From assembly GCA_963748925.1 (NCBI GenBank), contig CAVVKG010000007.1, positions 186,001 to 250,000 on the forward strand: DNA of 64,000 bases, in the 5' to 3' direction. The DNA comes from Cryomorpha sp963748925. GTDB lineage: Bacteria > Bacteroidota > Bacteroidia > Flavobacteriales_D > Cryomorphaceae. Below, one piece after another: positions 10,037 through 19,403 of this stretch. The position numbers and the translations under genes are program-made. A model generated the notes under the pieces. That model did not search any database. It saw only the letters and a program-made list of their open reading frames with translations, and was not told the origin of the DNA. The first letter of the stretch is position 1. Every line of letters starts with the position of its first letter.

Positions 10037-10170
10037 CTCCAGCGTTTTTTAATCTGTTTTCGGTATAAACCCCTGATTATTGGAAGGGTGACAAACTTAG
10101 CAATTAATCGCTGTTTGCGCATTTTACATTGACATTTTTCATAGAATTTACGCATATTATCAGAGGTTCG
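10033..10170 (-). pseudogene. Remnant of a family 2 glycosyltransferase (last ~44 codons)
   Basis: Upstream of the acyltransferase an open stretch encodes TSDNMRKFYEKCQCK then RKQRLIAKFVTLPIIRGLY and ends KKRWS-stop. It matches the C-terminus of the GT2 protein encoded at 11054-11861 (TSENMRALYETCKRK, RQRLIAKFIRLPIIRILY, KKRWK) at 29 of 44 residues by eye. Reading further 5' meets an in-frame TAG within about 10 codons and no start or GT2 core, so only the 3' end survives. Its stop TGA overlaps the acyltransferase start. The rest of the gene seems to have been lost when the 10.2-11.05 kb segment carrying a toxin-antitoxin pair came to lie here. Confidence 0.8.
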
Positions 10171-10361
10171 CACATGTGATCTTAACTAAAAATGATAATT
10201 TCTGACCGTGGCCCACAGAAAAATTGAACCAAGCCAGGCACGAGCGGTCTCACCGCCTACAAGGTAGTAATCGAAATTGTGCTGTCCAGCAATGATTTTA
10301 ATTGAGAATTGATTAAATTCGTTGTATGTATGAAATAGGAAATTCGCTGAAATGAAAGAAT

Positions 10362-10574
10362 ATGAAAGAAGTACGACTTAATATACCGGAAAATAAACTG
10401 GGTTTCTTTTTGGAGCTCTTCAAGCAGCTTGGTTTGGACGTAACAGAAGACTCTGAAATATCGGATACGGAAAAAGATATTGTGAGGAAGCGAATTAAAA
10501 CGACAAATCCTGAAGATTTAGTTGCCTGGAAGGAAGTACGGAAGAAATTTACGTTCAAAGACCAAAAGGGTTAA
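10362..10574 (+). CDS. Antitoxin component of a ParE/RelE-type module
   Basis: A 70-residue acidic-then-basic small protein (MKEVRLNIPENKLGFFLELF, later SDTEKDIVRKRIKTT) typical in size and position of Bacteroidota type II antitoxins. It begins with a beta-strand/helix that could form the dimerisation unit. It ends with a TAATG overlap on the toxin start (1 shared base at 10574), the usual antitoxin-first, coupled layout. I do not recognise a named DNA-binding fold. Identification rests mainly on size and linkage to the ParE-like gene. It lies on the plus strand against the surrounding minus-strand operon, consistent with an inserted cassette. Confidence 0.75.
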   Translation: MKEVRLNIPENKLGFFLELFKQLGLDVTEDSEISDTEKDIVRKRIKTTNPEDLVAWKEVRKKFTFKDQKG

Positions 10575-10873
10575 TGTCTTTTATAATCCTTCTTGATCCT
10601 GAAGTGATAATTGATATTCAGGATGCAATTGAATATTACGATGAGCAACAGGCCGGACTTGGCAAACGCTTTGAGAAATGTGTTGATAAATATTTTCATA
10701 TTCTGGAAGAAAATCCACTCTTCCAGATGCGCTACGACAGTATCCGCTGCATCCCTTTAACTGAATTTCCGTTTATGATTCATTTCAGTGTTGATGAAAT
10801 AAATAAACAAGTAATCATACGAGCCGTTTTCCACACAGCACGCAGTCCAAAGCATTGGAAAAAGAAAAAATGA
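10574..10873 (+). CDS. ParE/RelE-family toxin
   Basis: A 99-residue RelE/ParE superfamily toxin. The characteristic pattern is present: a first strand SFIILLDPEVIID, helical pair DIQDAIEYYDEQQAGLGKRF, ENPLFQMRYDSIRCIPL, then FPFMIHFSVDEI and VIIRAVFHTARSPKHW, the C-terminal strand with the family H-x2-R-x-P-x2-W ending. ParE members poison gyrase and RelE members cut mRNA; which applies here cannot be told. It starts inside the stop codon of its antitoxin. The pair lies between the glycosyltransferase remnant and a full glycosyltransferase gene, suggesting acquisition into the locus. Confidence 0.88.
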   Translation: MSFIILLDPEVIIDIQDAIEYYDEQQAGLGKRFEKCVDKYFHILEENPLFQMRYDSIRCIPLTEFPFMIHFSVDEINKQVIIRAVFHTARSPKHWKKKK

Positions 10874-11053
10874 ATGTTATTTTAACTTTCACAATTCGTA
10901 GTTTTCACAGAATAGAATAAACATTCTGTCAAACTTAAACCGAATATCCTTACCATGGATTAAAAATCGCAGATTCAATGTAGGTGCTAATGAAAAGATT
11001 AATAATCTCTTATGATTTTATAAACCTGCAACGAGAGCAATCAAATATTTAGG

Positions 11054-11861
11054 TCACTTCCAGCGTTTTTTAACTCTAATTCGATATAAAATTCTGATTA
11101 TCGGAAGGCGAATAAACTTAGCAATTAATCGCTGCCTGCCCATCTTTCTCTTGCACGTTTCGTAGAGCGCACGCATATTTTCGCTGGTGCCTGTTTCCAG
11201 CTCTTCCTGTATCTGGATAGCCTCGCGGTAGGTTTCGCATGAAAAATTGCTCGCTCCACCCACCGAAAATTTAACCAATACTTTATCGAGATATTCAAAC
11301 TTTACTCCACTACATGTAAGCCCGCAAAAACCAATGGTAATCAGATGCAAGCTTAAACCGCAAATCATAATTTCCCAGCTTATCGAAGCACTCCTTTTTG
11401 GTAAAAGTCGCCGGATGAAAAACACCCATGGTCTCCTTCATTTTCTGCAAATCCGGCTTTTCACTTCTTGTCAAAATCTCACTTCCCAGCTGACGCTCTT
11501 TCTGCATATCGCCATAAATAATTTCGGGGTTTTGCCTTTCGGCAAAGGCGATAACATTGGCAATGGTATCCGGAAAGTAGGCATCGTCGCTGTTTAGAAA
11601 AGCGAGGTACTTTCCGCTCGAAAGAGCAATTCCCTTATTCATGGCATCGTAAATGCCCTTATCTTTTTCCGATACAGATTTGGAAACAACGTCGCTGTAC
11701 GACTCAACTATTTTCATTGTGTCGTCGCTGCTCCCACCGTCAATTACGATAGACTCAAACCGTTTGTCGGTTTGGCTTCGCAGCGATTCAAGTGTTCTGC
11801 CAATTGTAGAAGCAGAATTGTAAGCGACTGTGATAATGGATATGAAAGGGGCGTTATTCAC
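11054..11861 (-). CDS. Glycosyltransferase family 2, one frameshift
   Basis: GT-A fold inverting transferase, about 268 residues when repaired. The N-terminal frame from ATG 11861 has FISIITVAYNSASTIGRTLE, VIDGGSSDDTMKIVE, GIYDAMNKGIALSSGKYL, the metal-binding LNSDD, and YGDMQKERQLG, ending LASDYHWFLRAYM before TAG. The continuation SGVKFEYLDKVLVKFSVGG lies in the +1 frame and carries on to KKRWK-stop at 11054. The simplest repair removes one T at the stop (ATG-T-AGT, about 11310-11313). The span is 3n+1 bases. Its C-terminus is the paralogue of the remnant at 10033-10170. It resembles the WcaA/EpsE-type transferases of colanic-acid-like loci. Confidence 0.85.
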
Positions 11862-12140
11862 CTGGAATACAAACTCTAATTTTGAATTAAGATCTAAAAT
11901 CTTTCAATTAACCGCAAAGAACGCAAAGATAACCGACGAAATCAGAGAATTATCAATATCGTGATTTACCCTAAAGTTGCAAAAGGCAGTAAAAATTAAT
12001 AAGGCGAAAGCATGCCTCGTTACAGTGAATCTTTACTTCCACTAAGGATTACAACCACTGGCTGTGAGATCATTGCACTAAGTTTATCCTGCGAATTTAT
12101 CTTTTATTGAGTGGCGGATTGTAGAAACCCAATCGTAAGC

Positions 12141-12550
12141 AAAGCCCTGAATGGGCGAAATATAACAGCCCAGGGTGAAGCCCTTCGAAACCCTGGGTTC
12201 TTGAATCCATTATGTCAAGGTTTTGGCGACATTTTTGCCCTTCGCAAAAATGGTGACAAAACCGAATCACTATCGTAAACAAAGCCCTGAATGGGCGAAA
12301 TATAGCAGCCCGGGGTGAAGCCCTGCGAAACCCTGGGTTGTTGAATCCATTATGTTAAGATTTTGGCGACATTTTTGCCCTTCGCAAAAATGGTGACAAA
12401 ACCGAATCACTATCGTAAACAAAGCCCTGAATGGGCGGAATATAGCAGCCCAGGGTGAAGCACTGCGAAACCCTGGGTTCTTGAATCCATTATGTTAAGG
12501 TTTTGGCGACATTTTTGCCCTTTGCAAAAATGGTGACAAAACCGAATCGA
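12141..12550. repeat. Three tandem 140-bp hairpin-rich repeat units
   Basis: Copies begin at 12141, 12281 and 12421 with AAAGCCCTGAATGGGCG and have an exact 140-bp period; the third is cut at about 12548. Each unit has two inverted repeats: CCCAGGGT...ACCCTGGG, and CATTTTTGC-CCTTC-GCAAAAATG nested in GGTTTTG...CAAAACC. Copies differ by only a few substitutions. The short open frame across the first copy (EGLHPGLLYF type) is not a gene. The 280 bp between the GT2 gene and the first copy hold nothing recognisable except a CCGCAAAGAACGCAAAG motif at about 11912. Confidence 0.9.
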
Positions 12551-12588
12551 CTCAGAAATAATTGATAAAAACCATCGGGTTTCCCTAC

Positions 12589-13728
12589 CTACACCTCTCT
12601 CAACCGGTTGTCGAGTTGAGTCGCCAGGCTACTCCAGTAAAAATTCGCGGAAGCATGATTTTCAATCTTCTCCTGCAAATCCGGCTCACCGGTTCTCTGC
12701 ATCGCCTCATAAATTGCGTCGGCAAAACGCTGCGGGTCATTATCCTCAAAATACGTTCCGTACGCACCATTTGCCGAAAGGTCGCCATAAGCCGACATAC
12801 CCTTATGACCGACCAACATACACCCAAAATAAAGCGCTTCAACAAATGCAATTCCAAAAGACTCAACCCGCGATGGAAGAAAAAACACTTTGGCGCGGGC
12901 AAATTCCTCGTAGAGATTTAACCGATCACTGATGCCTCCAAGAAATTCAATTTTCCGGGCAATCTCAGGATATTCAGCCACAGCTGCCTCCCAGGCTTTT
13001 TCAAATTCAGCGCTCACGGGTCCGGCGATTCTGATTTTCCAAATACCGAGATTGAGAAAAGGCAAAGCCTTAATGAGCAACTCGTAATTTTTATCAGCAC
13101 TTCCTGGTCGCCCTACCGAAAGAATAATATTCTCCTTTTCAAAAGGTGATTGAAAATACTTTTTAAGGTAAATATCATTGCATCCATTGGGCAGGTAAAA
13201 GAGCTTTTTGCGAAGTTTCGGGTACGTCTTTGATGCAACTTCCAGTCCTTCCCGACTTTCGACCGAGATAAGATCCACAACCTTAAAGAAACGAGATTCC
13301 AACCATTTTAAGATGGCGTTCTTTATTGGGTTTCGGGCGTATTTTTTTCGCTTCTTCAGATGTGCCGTGTAGGCATCGAGCTTGAGGTAAAGCTTGCCAC
13401 TGTTATTGTTGTTCTTAAACAGATATCCGTAAACCAGCGTGTGCCGGCTCAGGTGATACAGATTTAAAACATCTATTTCGCGGGCATGCTTTTTTAGGTA
13501 GTGTACAGATGCCCTTTCGGTGAAAAACCAGGTTCCCTGATCATCGAGCGAAATTGTTTTAAGGCCACGTACTTCGCCTTCAAGCGCCGGATAAGCCGCC
13601 TCGGGAAATCGCGCCATTAAGGATGCGTCATAACCGGCCACCTCTTGCATGAAGTAAGGCAGCAAACCGAGATCTTTGGTGAGGTGAATATTGTGAATTT
13701 CAGGAAAGTAGGTAATCCAACGCATCAA
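12589..13728 (-). CDS. Glycosyltransferase (GT4-like)
   Basis: A 379-residue GT-B glycosyltransferase. The C-terminal half carries the recognisable donor domain: NIILSVGRPGSADKNYELLI, KIEFLGGISDRLNLYEEF, then FFLPSRVESFGIAFVEALYF with the E-x7-E geometry, and ANGAYGTYFEDNDPQRFADA. The N-terminal half (MMRWITYFPEIHNIHLTKDL) is more divergent, as usual for the acceptor side. Its ATG overlaps the stop of the upstream gene by 4 bp (13725-13728). The 140-bp repeats lie 39 bp beyond its stop. Intact frame; role presumed in repeat-unit assembly. Confidence 0.88.
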   Translation of the reverse strand: MMRWITYFPEIHNIHLTKDLGLLPYFMQEVAGYDASLMARFPEAAYPALEGEVRGLKTISLDDQGTWFFTERASVHYLKKHAREIDVLNLYHLSRHTLVYGYLFKNNNNSGKLYLKLDAYTAHLKKRKKYARNPIKNAILKWLESRFFKVVDLISVESREGLEVASKTYPKLRKKLFYLPNGCNDIYLKKYFQSPFEKENIILSVGRPGSADKNYELLIKALPFLNLGIWKIRIAGPVSAEFEKAWEAAVAEYPEIARKIEFLGGISDRLNLYEEFARAKVFFLPSRVESFGIAFVEALYFGCMLVGHKGMSAYGDLSANGAYGTYFEDNDPQRFADAIYEAMQRTGEPDLQEKIENHASANFYWSSLATQLDNRLREV

Positions 13729-14442
13729 TATTCTATTAGGAATTGTTTTATGCCCAGCTTACGGCTCAGGCTGCGCTCTACACCACGAACCATCATTTTG
13801 TACTTGTTCCGCTCCAGGCTGCCTCCGTAACTTCCCGATACTCCCCGGAATTTTGGATTTTGAGGAAGCAGGGCAGTACTATTTTTGAGATCTGTATTTA
13901 CAATTTCTGAGTAGAGCACATGCTCAATAAACACCCCTTCGGGATCATTGGAAAGCTTATACTTTTCGTAAAAATGCTTTAAGTAAATCGCTTTTTCTAC
14001 GGCAAAAAAACCGGTAATGGCCACTTTCATTTTGCGGTGCAGGTCGATGGTAAGCGGAGCATTAATTTGAGCGATTAATTCACCTGCATTTTTCACAATG
14101 TACCTACCCGTAACCTTGATCAGCAATTTTGCTGTAAGGTGGTCTTTCACAAACCTGTCAAGGGTGTAAAACTCCTGAAAGCCTTTCCCTTTGTCTGTAT
14201 CAGAATGAGCGTCAAAGCGCAAAACCCGGAACCGGTCCAATTTCTCAAGTTCCTGAAAATCGACGTCACTCGCTCAGATCGTAATCCGAATTTTCCAGAA
14301 AATAGATAGGCAAATTGGTGTGGTCCAGATAGAACCGAATGCACTTCTTGTAATCAGCCAAACGCTCATCTACGTTTACTGCACTCACCATCACCGTATT
14401 GGGATGGATTGTTGCTGTCATACAAATTGCTGCATCCATCAT
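13725..14442 (-). CDS. Probable glycosyltransferase-like protein, one frameshift
   Basis: About 238 residues if repaired. The N-terminal frame from ATG 14442 (or 14439) reads MMDAAICMTATIHPNTVMVS, then DERLADYKKCIRFYL and PIYFLENSDYDLSE before TGA. One base on, the frame continues DVDFQELEKLDRFRVLRFDA, GKGFQEFYTLDRF and LLIKVTGRYIVKNAGEL. The KVTGRY block and early ERLADYKKCI block are typical of small capsule-locus glycosyltransferase-like proteins, but I cannot name the family. The break sits exactly at the stop (GAG-T-GAC, near 14265). Span is 3n+1. It overlaps the downstream GT4 gene by 4 bp. Confidence 0.6.
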
Positions 14443-14652
14443 TTGGTCAAAGATAGTAGGGTTTTGTTAATTGTTTGTGGTACTGACGCTACGGACCATA
14501 CAGTCTCCCTCCGGTCGTCAGCATCTCCGATCTTCGACCTTCGATTATTTGTGATTAGTTATTAGCAACTAAAATTAAAGAATGGCTGGTAAAAAACTTA
14601 GATGAACGAAAAATCATCCTTTAAAATCACCCGGACCAAATAATACTTAGTT

Positions 14653-15580
14653 TTGGGCGTGGGAAGAACACTAATCCATATCGGCATGCCTCGCACGGCG
14701 AGCACTTTTTTGCAGCAGGAGTTTTTTCCGAAAGTCACCGGTTTCAAATTTTATGGTGTCGGCGTAACGCAATATTCTCAAGCTTTTCAAAGACTGCTGT
14801 ACCAGGACGACTCGCTATTTGATGAAAATAGCTTTGAAGAAACCGCTGCAGAAATCAGGTCTCAGGATGCCATTCTATCCAATGAACTTTTTGTTGGCCA
14901 GTCGCTTTACCTCAACTCTACCAACCGATCGCGAACGGCCCGACGGTTAAAAAGGTTCTTCCCCAATGCAGAGATTGTCGTTTTACTGCGAAATCAGGTA
15001 AGCCTCTTGCAATCGCTTTACACCATTGGCGTTTACAGCGGGCATACCTGCACACCCGAAGAGTTTATTCGCTTTTCTGATTCTGCCTCAACTGCTCATG
15101 ACCCGCTATACCCCACATTTGCGGAAGCGGAAAATACAGAGATCCTATAAATTCACATATTTGATTGAGCTGTATCAAGCTTGCTTCTCAAAGGTTCACG
15201 TATTGCTTTTTGAAGATTTTAAGGTTGATCCTGCGGCTTTCGCCGAAAGGCTATGCGCCATGCTTGAAATTGAAAAAGTAGCAATAACCGCTCCCGATAA
15301 GAAGATTAATAAAAGTCTTTCTCTGCGCCAGATTAAACTAATAAGGCGGCTTAACCGATATAAAAAGGTGCTGAAACGAGGTGAGTATGGCGGCCGGATT
15401 TTTGGGTACAAGCTTCGGTTTATAGAACATCGTTTACAGGGAAAAGAGAAGTTTCAATTCTCGGAAAAACTGCAGGCTGAATTGAGAAACACGTTTATTG
15501 CCGACAATCAAAAACTCACTAACATATTGCCTCACCTAAAAGATTCACCTAGATTCACCAATGAATATTTGGGTGAATAG
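14653..15580 (+). CDS. Sulfotransferase-like protein, one frameshift
   Basis: About 308 residues if repaired. The N-terminus LIHIGMPRTASTFLQQEFF has the PAPS 5'-phosphosulfate-binding loop of P-loop sulfotransferases (residues about 7-20), and AEIVVLLRNQVSLLQSLY matches the 3'-phosphate-binding R-x7-S element. It probably sulfates a sugar of the exported polysaccharide (inference). The frame ends at TAA 15148-15150 and resumes one base later as KFTYLIELYQACFSKVHVLL and FEDFKVDPAAFAERL, the usual C-terminal part. The simplest repair removes T15148 (CTA-T-AAA). The start is TTG 14653 or GTG 14659. It is the only plus-strand polysaccharide gene here and converges on the flippase. Confidence 0.75.
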
Positions 15581-15632
15581 TGCCGGTTGGGTGGCAACAA
15601 ACAGAGAATCACAAAAGGTACTACACCAATCT

Positions 15633-16992
15633 TTAGCGGTTCCAAATTCCCGTGGCAGTTCCCTTTATCAGCTTAAAAGTTTGTTGTGGCTGAAAAAACA
15701 ACCTGAGCAAAACACCTATTAAACTCGCCAGCATTACCCCCGCACTGCCCAGTGAAGAATAGCCCGCCAACCATATCGATAAGGGTATATTGATAACCAT
15801 TACCAGCACCGAATGAAAAAGCGAAATGCGCAGTTTACCCACTCCGCTAAGGAATACACCAAAAATACTAAGTCCGGTTGAGGCCAGCACCCACAGCATC
15901 ATTACGAGATTAAGAATAGGAGCAATTTCTACTTCATTCCCTATCCACACTTTATATACCCAGGGAGCCAGAAAAAACATGACTACGCCCAGTATGGCAG
16001 CACCAAACCACAGAACAAACAACCGCTTCATCACTTTGTGAATCCAGGGCATATCCTTTTTGATGTAGGCTTCTGTAAACGCCGACCAGAAAGGGGTGGT
16101 TATAAGTCCGAAGAAGACTGTAATCAGGTTAAAATAACGAAAGGCAATGTTGTAGGCAGGCACTTCTGCGGGACCTAAAACCCTTGTGATAATCAAATTA
16201 TCGGTCATAAAAACGACAAGTGCCGCACCCTGCATTACAAAAAAAACAAACCCCAGACCCATGAGGTTGCGTGAATATTCAAAGTTAACAGCCTTCCATG
16301 TGGGCGCCACATCGCGGTATGTGGTTGCAAAAAATAAGCAGATTTGCCAGAAGCGGAACAATCAAATTAATACCCCCAATGGCAATAGCGAGCTTAAAAA
16401 GTGAAGGGGCGCCAAGCTGCGACAAAAAGAAAAGCGCTACAAGGTGCAAAATATTTACCGCCGTATTCATCACGTTGGCTATAGCCGGACGCTGATCAGC
16501 GGTAACGACCATCTTAATAAGCTGAAGAAAAAACTGAGGACAAAACAGAATGACGAGTACAACGACCATCTTGTTTACATCGGCTTTGAGATGTTGAGGA
16601 GCGGCAAAAATCACCGACCAGTCAAAGAAGATATTGGCAATTAAGAATAAAACGAGCAGGGCGGCAGAAATCCCAATAAGCAGCGCATAAGTGGTGCTTA
16701 CATACGTTCTTGCAAGGATATTGTCGCCGGCGGCTTTTGCTTCCGCAAACCGGTTACGCAAACCGTTTCCCATTCCCAGATCAAAGAAATTAAACCAGTT
16801 GAGAACGGCGCTAACCGTAAGCCAAATACCAAAGGAAACTTCAGTAAGATAAGCCAGATAAAGTGGGATGATAAGAAAACTGATGGCAGCATTAACCGCT
16901 TTGAGTCCTGCAGAGTAAATGATGTTCTTCAGGGCTTTTTGTCCGCGTGCATCAGACTTGTTTACGAATCTCGAAACAAGACGGTCAATCAT
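15633..16992 (-). CDS. Polysaccharide flippase (Wzx / MATE-like), one frameshift
   Basis: Multi-pass inner-membrane protein of the oligosaccharide flippase family, about 452 residues when repaired, which would move undecaprenyl-linked repeat units to the periplasm. The N-terminal frame has NIIYSAGLKAVNAAISFLII, FDLGMGNGLRNRFAEAKAAG (a Wzx signature) and several hydrophobic helices up to LLANLLIF. The frame then shifts at the T6 run near 16337-16342: removing one T gives IFATTYRDVAPTW and the remaining helices. Homopolymer position argues for a sequencing error. Its ATG overlaps the stop of the Wzc-like gene by 4 bp (16989-16992). Confidence 0.87.
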
Positions 16993-19401
16993 TTATTAGA
17001 TCGCTTAAACCAACTTCTAAAACCTTTGCGTCCTTCCTGGTCATCATCGAAGTAATTGCCGTATTCAGAACCATACACATAGCCATAACCATAGCCGTAA
17101 CCCGTTCTGGCGCCATAGCCCGATCGCTTCTTGCGAACCGCATTAAAAACAATGGCTACACTCTCGAGCTGACCCATTTGGTAAAGCTCATTTACGTGTT
17201 GCAAATGGTCCTTATGCGTAACTCCGTCTCTCACCACATAGAGTGTATTGTCGGCATATTTAGCTAAAATAAGGCCATCAGATACTAAACCGATAGGCGG
17301 AGTATCTATTACAATTTTATCAAATCTTGTTTTGAGCTCGGCAATTAATTCGCCCATCCTGTCCGACATAATTAGCTCTGATGGATTGGGTGGATTAGGC
17401 CCGGCCGGGATTACGCTTAGCGTATCAATATAACCTGAGTTATGCAAAACATCATCGAGCTCTACATTCATGCTCAAGTAATTACTGGCACCGAGATCGC
17501 TCGTAATTTTAAAGTTTTCGAGGATTCTCGGCTTGCGCATATCAAGACCTACAAGTACAACACGCTCACCGGATGCCGCCATTACCGCAGCCAAATTCAT
17601 AGCCGTATACGTCTTACCCTCTGTTCCAATAGACGAGGTAACCATGGTAACCGCAGAGTCATTTCCTTTATTGAAAAATTGAAGGTTAGTACGAATACTT
17701 CGGTACTCCTCTGCAATAGACGAGCGCGGTTTTTCTACAGAAACAAGATTTGACTGATGCTTATTGTAACGCACCACTCCCAGAAGGGGAATGGTAGTTA
17801 ACTTTCTGATTTGTGCAATGCTACCAATCTTATCATTCAACTTTTCTACAACGATAATGATCAACACCGGAATAATAATAGCCAGCAGCAACGCAATAGA
17901 GAAAGCCCGCTGGGGAACAGGTGATATGGGCCCGGGCAATACTCTTGCCGTGTCTATCAATCTTGTATCGCTTTCGGTTGCCGCAAGTGAAATAGCTAGC
18001 TCCGCATGCTTCTGCAAAAGAAAAACGTACAGATTTTCCTGAATTCTAAACTTACGCTCTATTTCCAATAATTCACGCTGTGTTGTGGGAATGCGTGCTA
18101 TCCGATTCTGATTGGCCCTTAGCTTTTCATTCAAATCAGCAGAGCTGTTGGCAAGGCTTTTTTCGATGTTTCGGATATTCTCGATCAAAGACGAGCGCGT
18201 AAGTTCGATCTCGGCATTGATAGGCACAAGGGTTGGATCGTTTGCCGTGCTCTGGTTAATAATGATTTCGCGTTGACTCTGTAGCTCAGAAAGTTTGTTG
18301 ATCAGCTTTATCAGCAGGGCATCATTTATATCGAGGGCTGCCGGCGCAAGGTCGCGCAAATCCTGATTTTCAATTACGTACTTCTTAAGCTGACCTATCA
18401 TGCTCAGCTTGGCATCGTTGATGGCTTTCTGCGCATCCAGGTCTCTTATTCTTTCTAATACAATCTGAGATTCAGATTCAAGATCGATTATTCCTTTGGA
18501 TACTTTATAGCTTTCTCTGCTCAGCTCTATCCGCTCCAGGTCGGCAGTAATTTCAGCGAGCTGGGCATTTAAAAAATCGGATGTGTTAGATGCTGCATTG
18601 TTCTTTACCTCTACATCGTTTTCAAGGTAAACGGCAATCAGGGCATTCACAAAATCGAGTCCTTTTTGGGGTACTTCGTCCTCAAGGTAAATTTGGAGAA
18701 TACTGCTCTGTGGCCTTGCAAGTGCTACCGACAGACGTGACAAATACTTGTTCTGATTGGCATTAATGGTATTAAAAGAAATTCGGTAAAAGCGTTTTTC
18801 GTAATCGGGCTTTGCAATTTGATGCACCGGAAAGTTATCTCGTTTAATAAGGGTAATGGTTCCCATTCCCATATTGAACTCCTCTCCAAAAACACCTTTC
18901 GATGCTCTTCTGGCCGGCGCTCGTTTCGTAGTGAAAAACAAACTTGCTGCTGTCGATAATATCAACGAAAAATGGTTGGTAGTAGGCTCCAAAATCCAAA
19001 ACACCCACTTGAATTTTAAAAGGGCAATCCGTATAAACTTCCGATACTTTTACATTCCCAATAAGGAAATACGAAACATCAAAATCGAGTTGATTAAGTG
19101 TCTTTGCAAGCAAATTGTGAGAGCGGAATATTTCTATTTCGTTTTCAATATTCTTATCACCGGCATCAACATCCATCTGCTGAAGCAGCTTATCTTTTCC
19201 TCCGGTTTCATCTTTCACCAGTAGCTTTGCGGTAACGGCGTAAACCGGCGTTTTATACCAGTTGTAGTATTTAGCGGCAAAAAAGCCCAAAACCAAAGCA
19301 ATGGCGAATAGATACCAATACCTGATATAGGTAAGTACAAAATTTCTCAAATTGAAATCTGAGTGTTCCCGAACGGGTGAATTGAGGTTCTTTTCTTCCA
19401 T
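16989..19401 (-). CDS. Wzc-like polysaccharide co-polymerase / tyrosine autokinase, one frameshift
   Basis: About 803 residues when repaired. The N-terminal Wzz domain has one membrane helix near residue 30 (YWYLFAIALVLGFFAAKYY), then a long periplasmic coiled-coil region (IELSRESYKVSKGI..., LRANQNRIARIPTTQRELLE) and a second helix (IALLLAIIIPVLIIIVVEKL). The C-terminal BY-kinase domain has Walker A SSIGTEGKTYTAMNLA, Walker A' VVLVGLDMRKPRI and Walker B KIVIDTPPIGLVSDG, ending in a tyrosine-rich tail (GYGARTGYGYGYGYVYGSEY) that is the usual autophosphorylation cluster. The frame breaks in the periplasmic part near 18899-18905 (GAAAGG). It follows the Wza-like gene by 2 bp and is coupled to the flippase. 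It should control chain length and export. Confidence 0.9.
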
Positions 19402-19403
19402 TC

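Noticed and set aside
10171..10361. Possible structured RNA before the antitoxin (hairpin GCGGT-CTC-ACCGC)
   Set aside because: Only a 5-bp stem, no T run and no family resemblance; not enough to call.
12097..12282. A 61-codon minus-strand frame (EGLHPGLLYFAHSGL)
   Set aside because: Lies within the 140-bp hairpin repeat; repeats of this kind are often mis-called as proteins.
12141..12550. CRISPR array
   Set aside because: Units are directly adjacent and 140 bp long with no unique spacers, and no cas gene is seen.
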